Below, piece by piece: positions 14,292 through 22,600 of a stretch of DNA of 57,383 nt. How positions within the stretch are numbered: the first letter of the stretch is position 1; every line of letters begins with the position of its first letter. The notes under the pieces were generated by a model, which saw only the letters and a list, made by a program, of their open reading frames with translations, had not been told where the DNA came from and ran no database searches. This DNA comes from Flavonifractor sp. An100 (lineage in GTDB: Bacteria; Bacillota; Clostridia; Oscillospirales; Oscillospiraceae). Made by a program: the position numbers and the translations under genes. Location of the stretch: assembly GCF_002161175.1 (NCBI RefSeq), contig NZ_NFMA01000020.1:1-57383 (forward strand), in the 5' to 3' direction.

Positions 14292-15174
14292 GGTGCTCTA
14301 CCTCCCCCCGCAGACTCTGGAGGAGGGCCAGAAGCCCTTCCAGGTCGTCTGTATTATAGTATTCCAATTCAATGCGGCCTTTTTTCCCCTTGTGGCTGAT
14401 GTGGACCTTTCGGCCCAGACGGCTGGAGAGGTCCTTCTCCAGCTCGCCCAGATAGAGGGAGAGGTCCTCCCCCTGGGGTTTGGCCTTCTCCTGCTTTTCC
14501 TTTTGCAGGGCCTTCACCAGGGCCTCGGTCTGGCGCACCGACAGCTGGCCCTGGATCACCCGCTTGGCGCACTCCCGCTGTATGGCGGCGGTGGGGGCGC
14601 CCAGAATGGCCCGGGCGTGGCCGGCGGAGAGCTGTCCCTCCTCCACCAGGGTCATCAGGTCCTCAGGCAGGGCCAGCAGGCGCAGGGTATTGGCGATGGC
14701 GGGCCGGGATTTGCCCATCTGCTGGGCCACCTGCTCCTGGGTGAGGCCGTACTCCTCCATGAGCACCTGGTAGCCCCGGGCCTCTTCGGCGGGGTTCAGG
14801 TCCTCCCGCTGGAGGTTTTCAATGAGGCCCAGCTCCATCACCTTCCGGTCGTCGGCCTCAATGATGACGGCGGGCACCTCCATCAGCCCCGCCAGCTTGG
14901 CCGCCCGCCACCGCCGTTCCCCGGCAATGATCTGGTAATAGCCGGAGGCCAGACGGCGGACTGTCAGGGGCTGGATGATACCGTGGACGCGGATGGATTC
15001 GGCCAGATCGGCCAGCGCCTCCTCGTCAAAGCGCTTCCGGGGCTGGTTCAGCCCCGGCTCCACCTGGGAAATGGGCAGGGAGACGGAGCCCTCCCCCTGG
15101 GGGGACAGGTCCGGGTCGCCCAGCAGGGCGTTGAGGCCTCGGCCAAGTCCCAGTTCCATGTTTCGTTTGGCCAT
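14284..15174 (-). CDS. parB: Chromosome-partitioning protein ParB (Spo0J)
   Basis: A 296-residue CTP-dependent DNA clamp that loads at parS and recruits SMC. The N-terminus has LGRGLNALLGD, the short peptide that stimulates ParA. The CTPase core shows PRKRFDEEALADLAESI and the GERRWRAAKLAG box. A helix-turn-helix follows (TQEQVAQQMGKSRPAIANTL) and the C-terminal part is the dimer domain. Its stop overlaps the start of the downstream membrane protein; parA lies 32 bases upstream. Two perfect parS sites flank the operon. Confidence 0.96.
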   Translation of the reverse strand: MAKRNMELGLGRGLNALLGDPDLSPQGEGSVSLPISQVEPGLNQPRKRFDEEALADLAESIRVHGIIQPLTVRRLASGYYQIIAGERRWRAAKLAGLMEVPAVIIEADDRKVMELGLIENLQREDLNPAEEARGYQVLMEEYGLTQEQVAQQMGKSRPAIANTLRLLALPEDLMTLVEEGQLSAGHARAILGAPTAAIQRECAKRVIQGQLSVRQTEALVKALQKEKQEKAKPQGEDLSLYLGELEKDLSSRLGRKVHISHKGKKGRIELEYYNTDDLEGLLALLQSLRGEVEHHG

Positions 15175-15206
15175 AGTGTTACTCCTTTAAAAAAGGGCCA
15201 GGGGGA

Positions 15207-15971
15207 TCACCCCTTGGTGTGGATGGATACGATCTCCTGGGCCAGGGCGGAATAGGCCTCGCTGCCCCGGGAGTAGGGGTCGTAGGCGGTGACCGGCTTG
15301 CCGTGGCTGGGGGCCTCGGAGAGCCGGACATTCCGGGGAATCACGGTGGCATATACCTGGCCGGGGAAGTGGCGCTTGACCTCCTCCGCCACCTGAAGGG
15401 ACAGGTTGGTGCGGCTGTCAAACATGGTCAGCAGCACCCCCTCCAGAGCCAGCTTTGGATTGAGCTTCCGCTTCACCAGACGGACGGTGGCCAGCAGATC
15501 GCTTAACCCCTCCAGAGCGTAATACTCACACTGCACCGGCACCAGCAGAGTGTGGGCGGCGCACAGGGCATTGACGGTGAGCAGCTCCAGGGAGGGGGGA
15601 CAGTCGATGAGGATGTAGCCATAGGAGGGAGCCAGCTGTTCCAGGGCGCTTTTCAGCAGGTTCTCCCGGTTGTCAATGGCGATCATCTCCACCCCTGCTC
15701 CGGCCAGCGCCTTGTTGGAGGGGAGGACATCCCCGTACTTGGTGGACACCACCCCCCGCTTGGGGTCGGCCTCGTTGATGAGGACGTCGTAAATATTGGG
15801 GGAGGCGGTATTTTTGTCCACACCCATTCCGGAGGTGGCGTTGGCCTGGGGGTCAAAGTCACACAGCAGCACCCGCTGCCCCAGCGCGGTGAGGGCGGCG
15901 GTTAAATTTACGGTGGTGGTGGTTTTTCCCACCCCACCCTTTTGATTGACAACAGCAATGATCCTGGCCAT
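15207..15971 (-). CDS. parA: Chromosome-partitioning ATPase ParA (Soj)
   Basis: A 254-residue deviant-Walker ATPase that forms a DNA-bound dimer and works with ParB on origin segregation and, in Bacillus, on DnaA control. Visible features are the P-loop NQKGGVGKTTTT (K11, K16), the A' box LLCDFDPQANATSGMG and ILIDCPPSLELLT. It lacks an N-terminal extension, as expected for chromosomal Soj. AAGGAGG precedes the ATG and a consensus promoter lies 57-86 bases upstream. Confidence 0.96.
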   Translation of the reverse strand: MARIIAVVNQKGGVGKTTTTVNLTAALTALGQRVLLCDFDPQANATSGMGVDKNTASPNIYDVLINEADPKRGVVSTKYGDVLPSNKALAGAGVEMIAIDNRENLLKSALEQLAPSYGYILIDCPPSLELLTVNALCAAHTLLVPVQCEYYALEGLSDLLATVRLVKRKLNPKLALEGVLLTMFDSRTNLSLQVAEEVKRHFPGQVYATVIPRNVRLSEAPSHGKPVTAYDPYSRGSEAYSALAQEIVSIHTKG

Positions 15972-16027
15972 GAGGTGCCTCCTTGCGCACTGCGGGTAAG
16001 TGTCCGATGGGTGGTTCGCGTCTTACC

Positions 16028-16056
16028 ATTATAACAATTGCGCCGGGGCATTTCAA
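16028..16056 (-). promoter_or_regulatory. Promoter of parA-parB
   Basis: Minus strand: -35 TTGAAA (16056-16051), 17-base spacer, perfect -10 TATAAT (16033-16028). parS site 2 lies 46 bases upstream of the -35, so ParB spreading could affect this promoter. Confidence 0.85.
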
Positions 16057-16101
16057 CCGTTTCCCCCTTATTTTCTTCTTAAGAGAGGAGGAGAGAGGGG
16101 A

Positions 16102-16117
16102 TGTTTCACGTGAAACA
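16102..16117. promoter_or_regulatory. parS centromere site 2
   Basis: A second perfect copy of TGTTTCACGTGAAACA, between the noc-like gene and parA, 2.5 kb from site 1. Confidence 0.96.
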
Positions 16118-16122
16118 TTGGG

Positions 16123-16155
16123 ACAAAAAAGCCCCCGCCGTCTCCACAGACGGCG
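16123..16155 (-). terminator. Terminator of the noc-like gene
   Basis: Minus strand: an 8-bp stem CGCCGTCT / AGACGGCG (16155-16148 with 16143-16136), loop GTGG, then GGGGC and six Ts. It insulates the noc-like gene from parA. Confidence 0.85.
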
Positions 16156-16179
16156 AGGGTAGGGAGGGGGAGTGAGGGG

Positions 16180-16992
16180 TCAGGTGCGGCTGCGCCGGGG
16201 AATGTGGATGGTGAGGAGGATTTCTTCCTCTGTGTCCTCCCGCCGACACTGGGCGTCCACGCCGGCGGAGCGCATCAGATCCAGACTACGGGTAATGGTA
16301 TTGAGAAAGAGGCGCACGTCCTTAACCACAAAGGTGGGGCGGCGGCCCTTGGCCTTGAGGCGGGCGCAGAGGAGGGATTCCACCAGGGTCTCGGTCTGAG
16401 CCACAGTAAGGCTGTGTTCCACAATTTGGTTGGCGGCCTGCCGCTGCTGATCCGGGTCCTCCAGGCGGAGAAGGGCACGGGCATGGCGCTCCGTGGCCCC
16501 TCCGTCCCGCAGGGAGGCGAGGAGGTCCGGGGGGAGCTTCAGCAGCCGCAGCTTGTTGGCCACTGCGGACTGGCTTTTGCCCAGGCGGCGGGCCACCTCC
16601 TCCTGGGACAGGTGGTAGGTATCAATGAGGCGGCGCAGGGCAAGGGCCTCCTCCCAAAAGTCCAAGTCCTTCCGCTGTAAATTTTCCACCAGGGCCAGCA
16701 GGGAGGAGGACTGACTGTCCGTCTGCATCGAGAGGCAGGGCACCTCCGTCAGCCCCGCCAGCTTGGCCGCCCGTAGCCGCCGCTCCCCGGCAATTAGCTC
16801 CCAGCTGCCATCCTTCCATCGCACCGTCAAGGGCTGGAGCAGCCCCAGCGCCCGGATGGAGGAGGCCAGCTCGTCCAGCTCCGGCTGGGAAAAATGTCTG
16901 CGGGGCTGGTCTGGGTTGGGGTAAATGGCCTCCACCGGCAAAAACAGCACCCGTCCGGTGTCGTAAATTCCCTTTTTGCTCCGCAGCCACAT
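16180..16992 (-). CDS. noc: ParB-like protein, probable nucleoid occlusion factor Noc
   Basis: A 270-residue second ParB-family protein. It has NPDQPRRHF, the CTP-binding GERRLRAAKLAG box and a helix-turn-helix (SQEEVARRLGKSQSAVANKL). Noc arose as a ParB paralogue that blocks division over the nucleoid and lies next to parAB in Firmicutes; that position is kept here. However, Noc normally starts with an amphipathic membrane-binding helix, and this N-terminus (MWLRSKKGIYDTGRVLFL) is only weakly like one. A plain second ParB is the alternative. GGAGG precedes the ATG; a separate terminator follows. Confidence 0.8.
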   Translation of the reverse strand: MWLRSKKGIYDTGRVLFLPVEAIYPNPDQPRRHFSQPELDELASSIRALGLLQPLTVRWKDGSWELIAGERRLRAAKLAGLTEVPCLSMQTDSQSSSLLALVENLQRKDLDFWEEALALRRLIDTYHLSQEEVARRLGKSQSAVANKLRLLKLPPDLLASLRDGGATERHARALLRLEDPDQQRQAANQIVEHSLTVAQTETLVESLLCARLKAKGRRPTFVVKDVRLFLNTITRSLDLMRSAGVDAQCRREDTEEEILLTIHIPRRSRT

Positions 16993-17344
16993 ACGCTCCT
17001 CCGCCTTTCCTGTCTTTGTCTATAGTTTACCATATTATGGAAAATAAAGCGTCGAAATGCCGAAGGGGAGAAAAATAATTTTTAACCCTTAGGCCAAGTC
17101 CCTCATGCAAAAAAATAACAGATATTGGGAAATATCCCGGCAGCGGCGGGGATGGGGAAAGAAAAATGAAGGAAGGGGTTGTGCAGACTGGAAAAGAAAG
17201 CTATAATGAAGGGGAAGAAATTGAGGTGGACCGGGGAACCAGAACCCCGCAGAACGAAAGCGGTCGGCAGCCCTGCCAGATGTAGGCGGGGCCTGGGGCC
17301 GTTTTCCTCCCAAGAAGGTCAAAAAGCGGAAGGAGAGAACGAGT
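16993..17344. other. Divergent intergenic region between noc-like and symporter genes
   Basis: These 352 bases hold no gene. The noc side is AT-rich without a clear promoter. The symporter side holds a consensus promoter (17179-17207) and a leader of about 130 bases with several GC-rich complementary stretches (for example GACC...GGTC and GGCAG...CTGCC around 17229-17280). I do not recognise a riboswitch class in it. Confidence 0.6.
17179..17207 (+). promoter_or_regulatory. Promoter of the symporter gene
   Basis: -35 TTGTGC (17179-17184), 17-base spacer, perfect -10 TATAAT (17202-17207), giving a leader of roughly 130 bases. Confidence 0.8.
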
Positions 17345-18601
17345 ATGAAAAGCAAACGGCTCCCCCTGGCATTTTGGATTTTTGCCGGATTAGTTGTGGG
17401 TGTAGTAGCGGGCCTGGCTCTCATGAATACCTCAGTGGCGGGCATGGCGGGCAAGGACTTTGCCAATGCATACATCAAGCCCTGGGGCGATATTTTCCTC
17501 AATCTGTTGAAGTTTGTGGTGGTGCCCATCGTGCTGTTTTCCATCGCATCGGGTGTGATCTCCATGCAGGACATCGGCAAGGTGGGGTCCATCGGTGGAA
17601 AGACCATCGTCTATTATATATGTACCACCGCCTTTGCTGTGATACTGGCCCTGATTCTGGCCAGCCTGGCCAAGGGGGCGGGGCTGTTCGTGGAGCTGAA
17701 CACCTCCGACCTAAGCTATACCCCCCCGGAGGGCCAGAGCATTATGACAGTCATTGTCAACATCTTCCCCTCCAACGCGGTGCAGCCCCTGGCTGACGCC
17801 ACCATGCTCCAGGTCATCGTCATCTCCCTGCTGGTGGGCTTCGGCGTGCTGCTGGCGGGGGAGAAGGGCCTGGTGGCCGCCCAGATCATCGACAGCTTCA
17901 ATGAGGTCTTCATGAAGATCATGGACCTGATCATCAAGCTCTCCCCCATCGGCGTGGCCTGCCTGATGTGCCCGGTGGTGGCGGAGAACGGACCTAAGAT
18001 CCTACAGTACATGATCGCCGCCCTGGCGGTGGCCTATGTGGGCTACATTGTTCACGCCCTGGTGGTCTATTCCAGCACCGTCCGCCTGCTGGGCGGGCTG
18101 TCCCCCATGGCCTTCTTCAAGGGCATGGCTCCCGCCATGCTGATGGCCTTCTCCTCCGCCTCCTCGGTAGGAGCGCTGCCCTTCAACCTGGAGTGCTCCG
18201 AGCGGCTGGGAGCCCGGCGTGAGGTGGCCTCCTTCGTGCTGCCTCTAGGCGCCACCATCAACATGGACGGCACCGCCATCTACCAGGGTGTGTGCGCGGT
18301 GTTCATTGCCACCGCCTTCGGCATTGACCTGACCATGGGCCAGATGCTCACCATCGTCCTCACCGCCACTCTGGCCTCCATCGGCACCGCCGGTGTGCCC
18401 GGAGCGGGCATGGTCATGCTGGCCATGGTGCTCCAGAGCGTCAACGTCCCCGTGGAGGGCATCGCCCTGGTGGCGGGCATCGACCGGGTCTTCGACATGG
18501 GCCGCACCACGGTGAACATCACCGGCGACGCCGCCTGTGCCATCATCGTCTCCCGTATGGAGGACAAAAAGGAGAGCCTCACCCGCCGGGTGGTGGGCTG
18601 A
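17345..18601 (+). CDS. Dicarboxylate/amino acid:cation symporter (DAACS family)
   Basis: A 418-residue GltPh-fold transporter importing glutamate/aspartate, C4-dicarboxylates or neutral amino acids with Na+ or H+. Diagnostic motifs are the serine-rich hairpin AFSSASSVGALPF, ATINMDGTAIYQG (NMDGT ion site), the second hairpin GTAGVPGAGMVML and DMGRTTVNITGD in the last helix. The arginine in DMGRTT rather than further along is more like the neutral amino acid or dicarboxylate members than glutamate carriers, but I cannot fix the substrate. AAGGAG precedes the ATG; a hairpin follows the stop. Confidence 0.93.
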   Translation: MKSKRLPLAFWIFAGLVVGVVAGLALMNTSVAGMAGKDFANAYIKPWGDIFLNLLKFVVVPIVLFSIASGVISMQDIGKVGSIGGKTIVYYICTTAFAVILALILASLAKGAGLFVELNTSDLSYTPPEGQSIMTVIVNIFPSNAVQPLADATMLQVIVISLLVGFGVLLAGEKGLVAAQIIDSFNEVFMKIMDLIIKLSPIGVACLMCPVVAENGPKILQYMIAALAVAYVGYIVHALVVYSSTVRLLGGLSPMAFFKGMAPAMLMAFSSASSVGALPFNLECSERLGARREVASFVLPLGATINMDGTAIYQGVCAVFIATAFGIDLTMGQMLTIVLTATLASIGTAGVPGAGMVMLAMVLQSVNVPVEGIALVAGIDRVFDMGRTTVNITGDAACAIIVSRMEDKKESLTRRVVG

Positions 18602-18621
18602 CCCTTTCGTGGAAATGACCA

Positions 18622-18660
18622 GAGGGGCCGCGCCTTTCCCGGCGCGGCCCCCTCTTGCTT
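18622..18660 (+). terminator. Terminator after the symporter gene
   Basis: An 11-bp stem GGGGCCGCGCC / GGCGCGGCCCC (18624-18634 with 18641-18651), 6-base loop, followed by TCTTGCTT. Confidence 0.75.
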
Positions 18661-18741
18661 CCCCTGGAGAGGAGAACAAACCAATCGAGAAGGAAAAAAG
18701 AAAATTGTACATAATCCCCTCGAAAAAAATAAAAAAAGGGA

Positions 18742-18770
18742 TTGCAGGGGTGGAAATTTTTTTGTAGAAT
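18742..18770 (+). promoter_or_regulatory. Promoter of xpt
   Basis: -35 TTGCAG (18742-18747), 17-base spacer containing seven Ts, -10 TAGAAT (18765-18770). The predicted transcript starts near 18777. Confidence 0.75.
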
Positions 18771-18787
18771 GGATGTGTATCTCCATA

Positions 18788-18817
18788 GACAGGGTGGCCC
18801 GTTTTCGGGCCACTGTC
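18788..18817 (+). terminator. Leader hairpin ahead of xpt, possible attenuator
   Basis: An 8-bp perfect stem GTGGCCCG / CGGGCCAC with loop TTTT, extended by GACA/TGTC around a two-base bulge, then ATTTTC. It lies between the promoter and the ribosome site, as an attenuator would, but no aptamer that I recognise precedes it. Confidence 0.5.
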
Positions 18818-18843
18818 ATTTTCACGGAAGGGCGGGAGAGAAA

Positions 18844-19419
18844 ATGGAGCTTTTGAAGCAGCGCATCCGCCAGGATGGAATTGTGAAGGGCACGGATGTA
18901 TTAAAGGTGGACAGTTTTCTGAACCACCAGATGGATGTCGCTCTCTTTGAGGAGATCGGCAAGGAATTTGTGCGGCGTTTTGAGGGCTGCGGCGTGAACA
19001 AGATCTTGACCATCGAGGCCTCGGGCATCGGGATCGCTTGTGTCACGGCGCAGTTTTTTCACTGTCCGGTGATTTTTGCCAAGAAGAACCAGACGAAAAA
19101 CATCGCCGGGGAGGTATACACCACCCAGGTGGAGTCCTTTACCCACGGTCGGATCTACGACGTGATTGTGGCCAAGCAGTTCCTGGGTCCGGAGGACCGG
19201 GTGCTGATCATTGACGACTTTTTGGCCAACGGAGCGGCTCTGGACGGACTCATTGACCTGGTCCACCAGTCGGGGGCCCAGCTGGCGGGGGCGGGCATTG
19301 TTATTGAAAAAGCTTTCCAGCCCGGGGGAGACCGCATCCGTGCCAAGGGCGTGCGGGTAGAGTCTCTGGCCCGAATCAAGTCCATGAGCGAGGCGGACGG
19401 AGTGGAGTTTGTGGACTGA
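18844..19419 (+). CDS. xpt: Xanthine phosphoribosyltransferase
   Basis: A 191-residue type I phosphoribosyltransferase turning xanthine plus PRPP into XMP (purine salvage). The PRPP loop is VLIIDDFLANGAAL, close to the Xpt consensus, and the N-terminal MELLKQRIRQDGIVKGTDVLKVDSFLNHQ block (first 20 residues are diagnostic) is family-typical. The start at 18844 is chosen because GGGAGAG precedes it and the conserved block begins there; a longer frame would begin inside the promoter. The next genes encode a nucleoside/purine ABC importer, so uptake and salvage are probably linked. Confidence 0.94.
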   Translation: MELLKQRIRQDGIVKGTDVLKVDSFLNHQMDVALFEEIGKEFVRRFEGCGVNKILTIEASGIGIACVTAQFFHCPVIFAKKNQTKNIAGEVYTTQVESFTHGRIYDVIVAKQFLGPEDRVLIIDDFLANGAALDGLIDLVHQSGAQLAGAGIVIEKAFQPGGDRIRAKGVRVESLARIKSMSEADGVEFVD

Positions 19420-19444
19420 ACCACCCGTCCTGGAAACCTTGGTT

Positions 19445-19470
19445 AAAGCCGAAGAGATTCGGTTTTAATA
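19445..19470 (+). terminator. Weak hairpin between xpt and the BMP lipoprotein gene
   Basis: A 9-bp stem AAAGCCGAA / TTCGGTTTT with loop GAGA (one G-U pair), followed by AATATAG. It probably terminates only part of the xpt transcripts. Confidence 0.5.
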
Positions 19471-19525
19471 TAGTTGTTCCAAAGCAATGAAACGAACAAA
19501 CAAAACTAAGGAGGACAAAGCAAAC

Positions 19526-20800
19526 ATGAAAAAGATTCTTGCCCTGGCCCTGGCCTGTGCCATGACCCTGCCCCTGGTTGCCTGCGGCAGCAGCGGCTCC
19601 AACAGCTCCGCCGGCAGCGCCAGCAGTGCGGGCAGCGCCGGCAGCGCCGGAAGTGCCAGCAGCACCGGCACCACCGACAACAGCGACTTTAAGGTGGGCG
19701 CCATCTATATCAACAGCAAGAACGATACCACCGGCTACACCTTCGCCCACAACAACGGCATCGTCACCGCCATGGAGGCCCTGGGCCTGGATCCCGCCAC
19801 CCAGCTGGTCATTCAGGACGAGATCCCCGAGGACTATGACCAGGTAGCCACCGCTGTAGACACCCTGGTGGGCGAGGGCTGCAACATCATCTTCGGCATC
19901 TCCTTCGGCTACATGGACGCCCTGGCCGACAAGGCGGAGGAGTACCCCGACGTCATGTTCTCCCACGCCACCGGCTATAAGAGCAACGAGACCAACTTCA
20001 ACAACTACTTCGGCCGTGCCTATCAGGCCCGCTACCTCTCCGGCATCGCCGCCGGTCTGAAGAGCCTGGAGACCGGCAACAACAACCTGGGCTACGTGGC
20101 CGCTTACGGCACCGAGTACGCTGAGACCTGCTCCGGCATCAACGGCTTTACCCTGGGTGTGCAGGCCGTCAACCCCGACGCCACCGTATATGTGAAGGAA
20201 CTGGGCGCCTGGGCCGACGAGGTCAACGAGTCCGCCTTCGCCAAGGAGCTCATCGAGTCCTACGGCTGCGGCGTCATTGCCCAGCACTGTGACTCCGCCC
20301 AGCCCCAGATCGCCGCTCAGGACGCCGGCGTGTTCGGCTGCGGCTACAACTCCGACATGACTGCCGACGCCCCCAACGCCCACCTCACCGCCGCCATCTG
20401 GAACTGGAACGTGTACTATCAGACCGCCATTGAGGCCGCTATGACCTGCGGCGGCGCGGAGAACTTTGTCACCGCCATGGGCGGCCCTGCCTACTACGGC
20501 GGCCTGAAGGAGGACTTCGTGGCTGTCTCCCCCCTGAACGAGGCCACCGTGGCTGCCGGTACCCAGGAGGCCATTGACGCCGTTACCCAGCTGATCGTCT
20601 CCGGCGAGTGGGACGTGTTCTCCGGCGTGAAGCTGCACCTGACCGTGGCCGAGGACGGCACCGTCACCCTGGAGCAGGAGGATGCCGCTCTGGTGGACAA
20701 CGCAGGCAACGAGATCGTGGCTGCTGCCGGTCCCTCTGTGGAGGACGGCGTCATTACCGGCACCATGAACTACTTTGTGGAGGGCGTGAAGGAGGCCTAA
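19526..20800 (+). CDS. BMP-family nucleoside-binding lipoprotein
   Basis: A 424-residue solute-binding lipoprotein: basic N-terminus, hydrophobic core, lipobox LVAC at about residue 20, then a Ser/Gly/Ala-rich linker of about 35 residues. The BMP/Med domain follows (FKVGAIYINSKNDTTGYTF to the C-terminus); it binds purine nucleosides in characterised members (PnrA, BmpA, NupN). The start at 19526 has AAGGAGGAC 10 bases upstream and begins the signal peptide exactly; a 13-codon longer frame is not supported. A strong terminator follows, then the ATPase and two permeases of the same importer. Confidence 0.93.
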   Translation: MKKILALALACAMTLPLVACGSSGSNSSAGSASSAGSAGSAGSASSTGTTDNSDFKVGAIYINSKNDTTGYTFAHNNGIVTAMEALGLDPATQLVIQDEIPEDYDQVATAVDTLVGEGCNIIFGISFGYMDALADKAEEYPDVMFSHATGYKSNETNFNNYFGRAYQARYLSGIAAGLKSLETGNNNLGYVAAYGTEYAETCSGINGFTLGVQAVNPDATVYVKELGAWADEVNESAFAKELIESYGCGVIAQHCDSAQPQIAAQDAGVFGCGYNSDMTADAPNAHLTAAIWNWNVYYQTAIEAAMTCGGAENFVTAMGGPAYYGGLKEDFVAVSPLNEATVAAGTQEAIDAVTQLIVSGEWDVFSGVKLHLTVAEDGTVTLEQEDAALVDNAGNEIVAAAGPSVEDGVITGTMNYFVEGVKEA

Positions 20801-20830
20801 CTCCTTCCACCCGGTCCAGACCGTACCCAC

Positions 20831-20867
20831 CGGGCCGGCCGGTCATGATCCGGCCGGCCCGCTTTTT
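20831..20867 (+). terminator. Strong terminator between lipoprotein and ABC ATPase genes
   Basis: A 12-bp perfect stem CGGGCCGGCCGG / CCGGCCGGCCCG (20831-20842 with 20850-20861), 7-base loop, C then five Ts. A second hairpin (20911-20944) lies before the next ribosome site. Partial read-through would give more binding protein than membrane complex. Confidence 0.88.
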
Positions 20868-20979
20868 CCCCAGAGGCGTCCGCTTTTGGGGAAATTACCA
20901 TAGGGGACGGGGGATAGGCGGCCGGAGAGACGGCCGGTTATCCCATGTCTCTTATACCAAGGATGAAGGAGGAACCACT

Positions 20980-22599
20980 ATGGCGCAGCAGCCAAACGCC
21001 ATTGAGATGCGGGGGATCACCAAGACCTTCGGCAGCGTGGTGGCCAACCAGGACGTGAACCTGACCCTGCGGCAGGGGGAGATCTTAGCTCTGCTGGGGG
21101 AGAACGGCTCGGGAAAGACCACCCTGATGAACATGCTCTCGGGCATTTACAAGCCCGACGCCGGGGAGATCCTGGTGGAGGGGAAGGCGGTGTCCATCGA
21201 CTCCCCCCAGGACGCCAAGCGGCTGGGTATCGGCATGGTCCACCAGCACTTCAAGCTGGTGGATGTATTTTCCGCCGCCGACAACATCTGGATGGGCAAG
21301 GAGAAGGCGGGTTTTAGGCTGAAGAAGGACCGCTATGAGGAGATCCGCTCCATGGCTCAAAAGTTCGGCTTTGACCTGGATCCGGAGAAGAAGGTCCGGA
21401 ACATGGCCGTGTCGGAGAAGCAGACCCTGGAGATCATCAAGGTGCTCTACTACGGGGCCAAGGTGATCATCCTGGACGAGCCCACCGCCGTGCTCACGGT
21501 GCAGGAGATCCAGAAACTCTTTGGGGTGCTGCGCCGGATGAAGGAGGAGGGCCACTCCATCATCATCATCACCCACAAGCTCAACGAGGTCATGGACATC
21601 TCCGACCGGGTGGCCATCCTCCGCAAGGGTGAGTACATCACCACCGTGGACACCGCCTCTACCAACGAGCAGCAGCTCACCGAGTACATGGTGGGGCGGA
21701 AGATCGATTTGAACATCCAGCGGCCCGTGGTGGAGAAGAAGCGGCCCCTGCTGGAGATCCGGGACCTGACCATCCGCAACGACGAGGGGGCCGTGGCCAT
21801 CGACCACGTGAGCTTCTACATCCGGGGCGGCGAGATCCTGGGCGTGGCGGGCATCGCCGGCTGCGGCCAGAAGGAGCTGTGCGAGGCCATTGCCGGCCTG
21901 CGGCCCATCCAGTCGGGCCTGATGATCCACAAGGGAGACAACATCGTGGGCCTGCCCCCCAAGGCCATTTTGGAGAAGGGCATCTCCATGTCCTTCATCC
22001 CCGAGGACCGTCTGGGCATGGGCCTGGCGCCCTCTTTGTCCATCACGGACAACATGATTTTGAAAAACTACGCCTCCGCCAAGGGCCCCTTTGTGGACCG
22101 GAAGGGGGGGCGGGAGGACGCCCTGCGGGTCATCCAGGAGCTGGAGGTGGTCACCCCCTCCACCGAGACCCCGGTGCGGCGGCTGTCCGGCGGCAACGTG
22201 CAGAAGGTGCTGCTGGGCCGGGAGATCAAGGCCGGCCCCAACGTCATCGTCACCGCCTACCCGGTGCGGGGCCTGGACATCAACTCCTCCTACGCCATCT
22301 ATCACATCCTCAACCAGCAGAAGCAGGACGGAGTGGGCATCCTCTTTGTGGGCGAGGACCTGGACGTGATGATGGCCCTGTGTGATAAGATCATGGTCCT
22401 CTGCCACGGCAAGGTGATGGGCGTGGTCCACGCCCACAAGACCACCAAGGAGGAGCTGGGCCTGATGATGACCGGGGCCCTGGACCTGAGCAACAAGTAC
22501 GAGGATAAGCCCGCCGGCTACGCCAAGGACACCAACATTTCCGCCCAGGAGCTGGAGCAGCTGCAGCGGCAGCGGGAAGAGAAAGGGGAGGAGGAGTGA
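20980..22599 (+). CDS. Nucleoside ABC importer ATPase (two ABC domains)
   Basis: A 539-residue tandem ATPase of the carbohydrate/nucleoside uptake class (RbsA/NupO-like). Domain 1 has Walker A GENGSGKTTL (about 40-49), a degenerate signature AVSEKQ and Walker B VIILDEPTAVLT. Domain 2 has a degenerate P-loop GIAGCGQKELCE without GKT, an intact signature RLSGGNVQKVLLGRE and a changed Walker B (NVIVTAYPVRGLD). Only site 1 nucleotide binding looks canonical, as usual for this class. The ATG at 20980 follows AAGGAGGA; upstream in-frame sequence overlaps the previous gene and is not coding. The permease gene starts one base after the stop. Confidence 0.93.
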   Translation: MAQQPNAIEMRGITKTFGSVVANQDVNLTLRQGEILALLGENGSGKTTLMNMLSGIYKPDAGEILVEGKAVSIDSPQDAKRLGIGMVHQHFKLVDVFSAADNIWMGKEKAGFRLKKDRYEEIRSMAQKFGFDLDPEKKVRNMAVSEKQTLEIIKVLYYGAKVIILDEPTAVLTVQEIQKLFGVLRRMKEEGHSIIIITHKLNEVMDISDRVAILRKGEYITTVDTASTNEQQLTEYMVGRKIDLNIQRPVVEKKRPLLEIRDLTIRNDEGAVAIDHVSFYIRGGEILGVAGIAGCGQKELCEAIAGLRPIQSGLMIHKGDNIVGLPPKAILEKGISMSFIPEDRLGMGLAPSLSITDNMILKNYASAKGPFVDRKGGREDALRVIQELEVVTPSTETPVRRLSGGNVQKVLLGREIKAGPNVIVTAYPVRGLDINSSYAIYHILNQQKQDGVGILFVGEDLDVMMALCDKIMVLCHGKVMGVVHAHKTTKEELGLMMTGALDLSNKYEDKPAGYAKDTNISAQELEQLQRQREEKGEEE

Positions 22600-22600
22600 A

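Noticed and set aside
18660..18843. Guanine (purine) riboswitch ahead of xpt
   Set aside because: ATAATCC occurs at about 18711, but the rest of the conserved core is missing and the predicted transcript starts after it.
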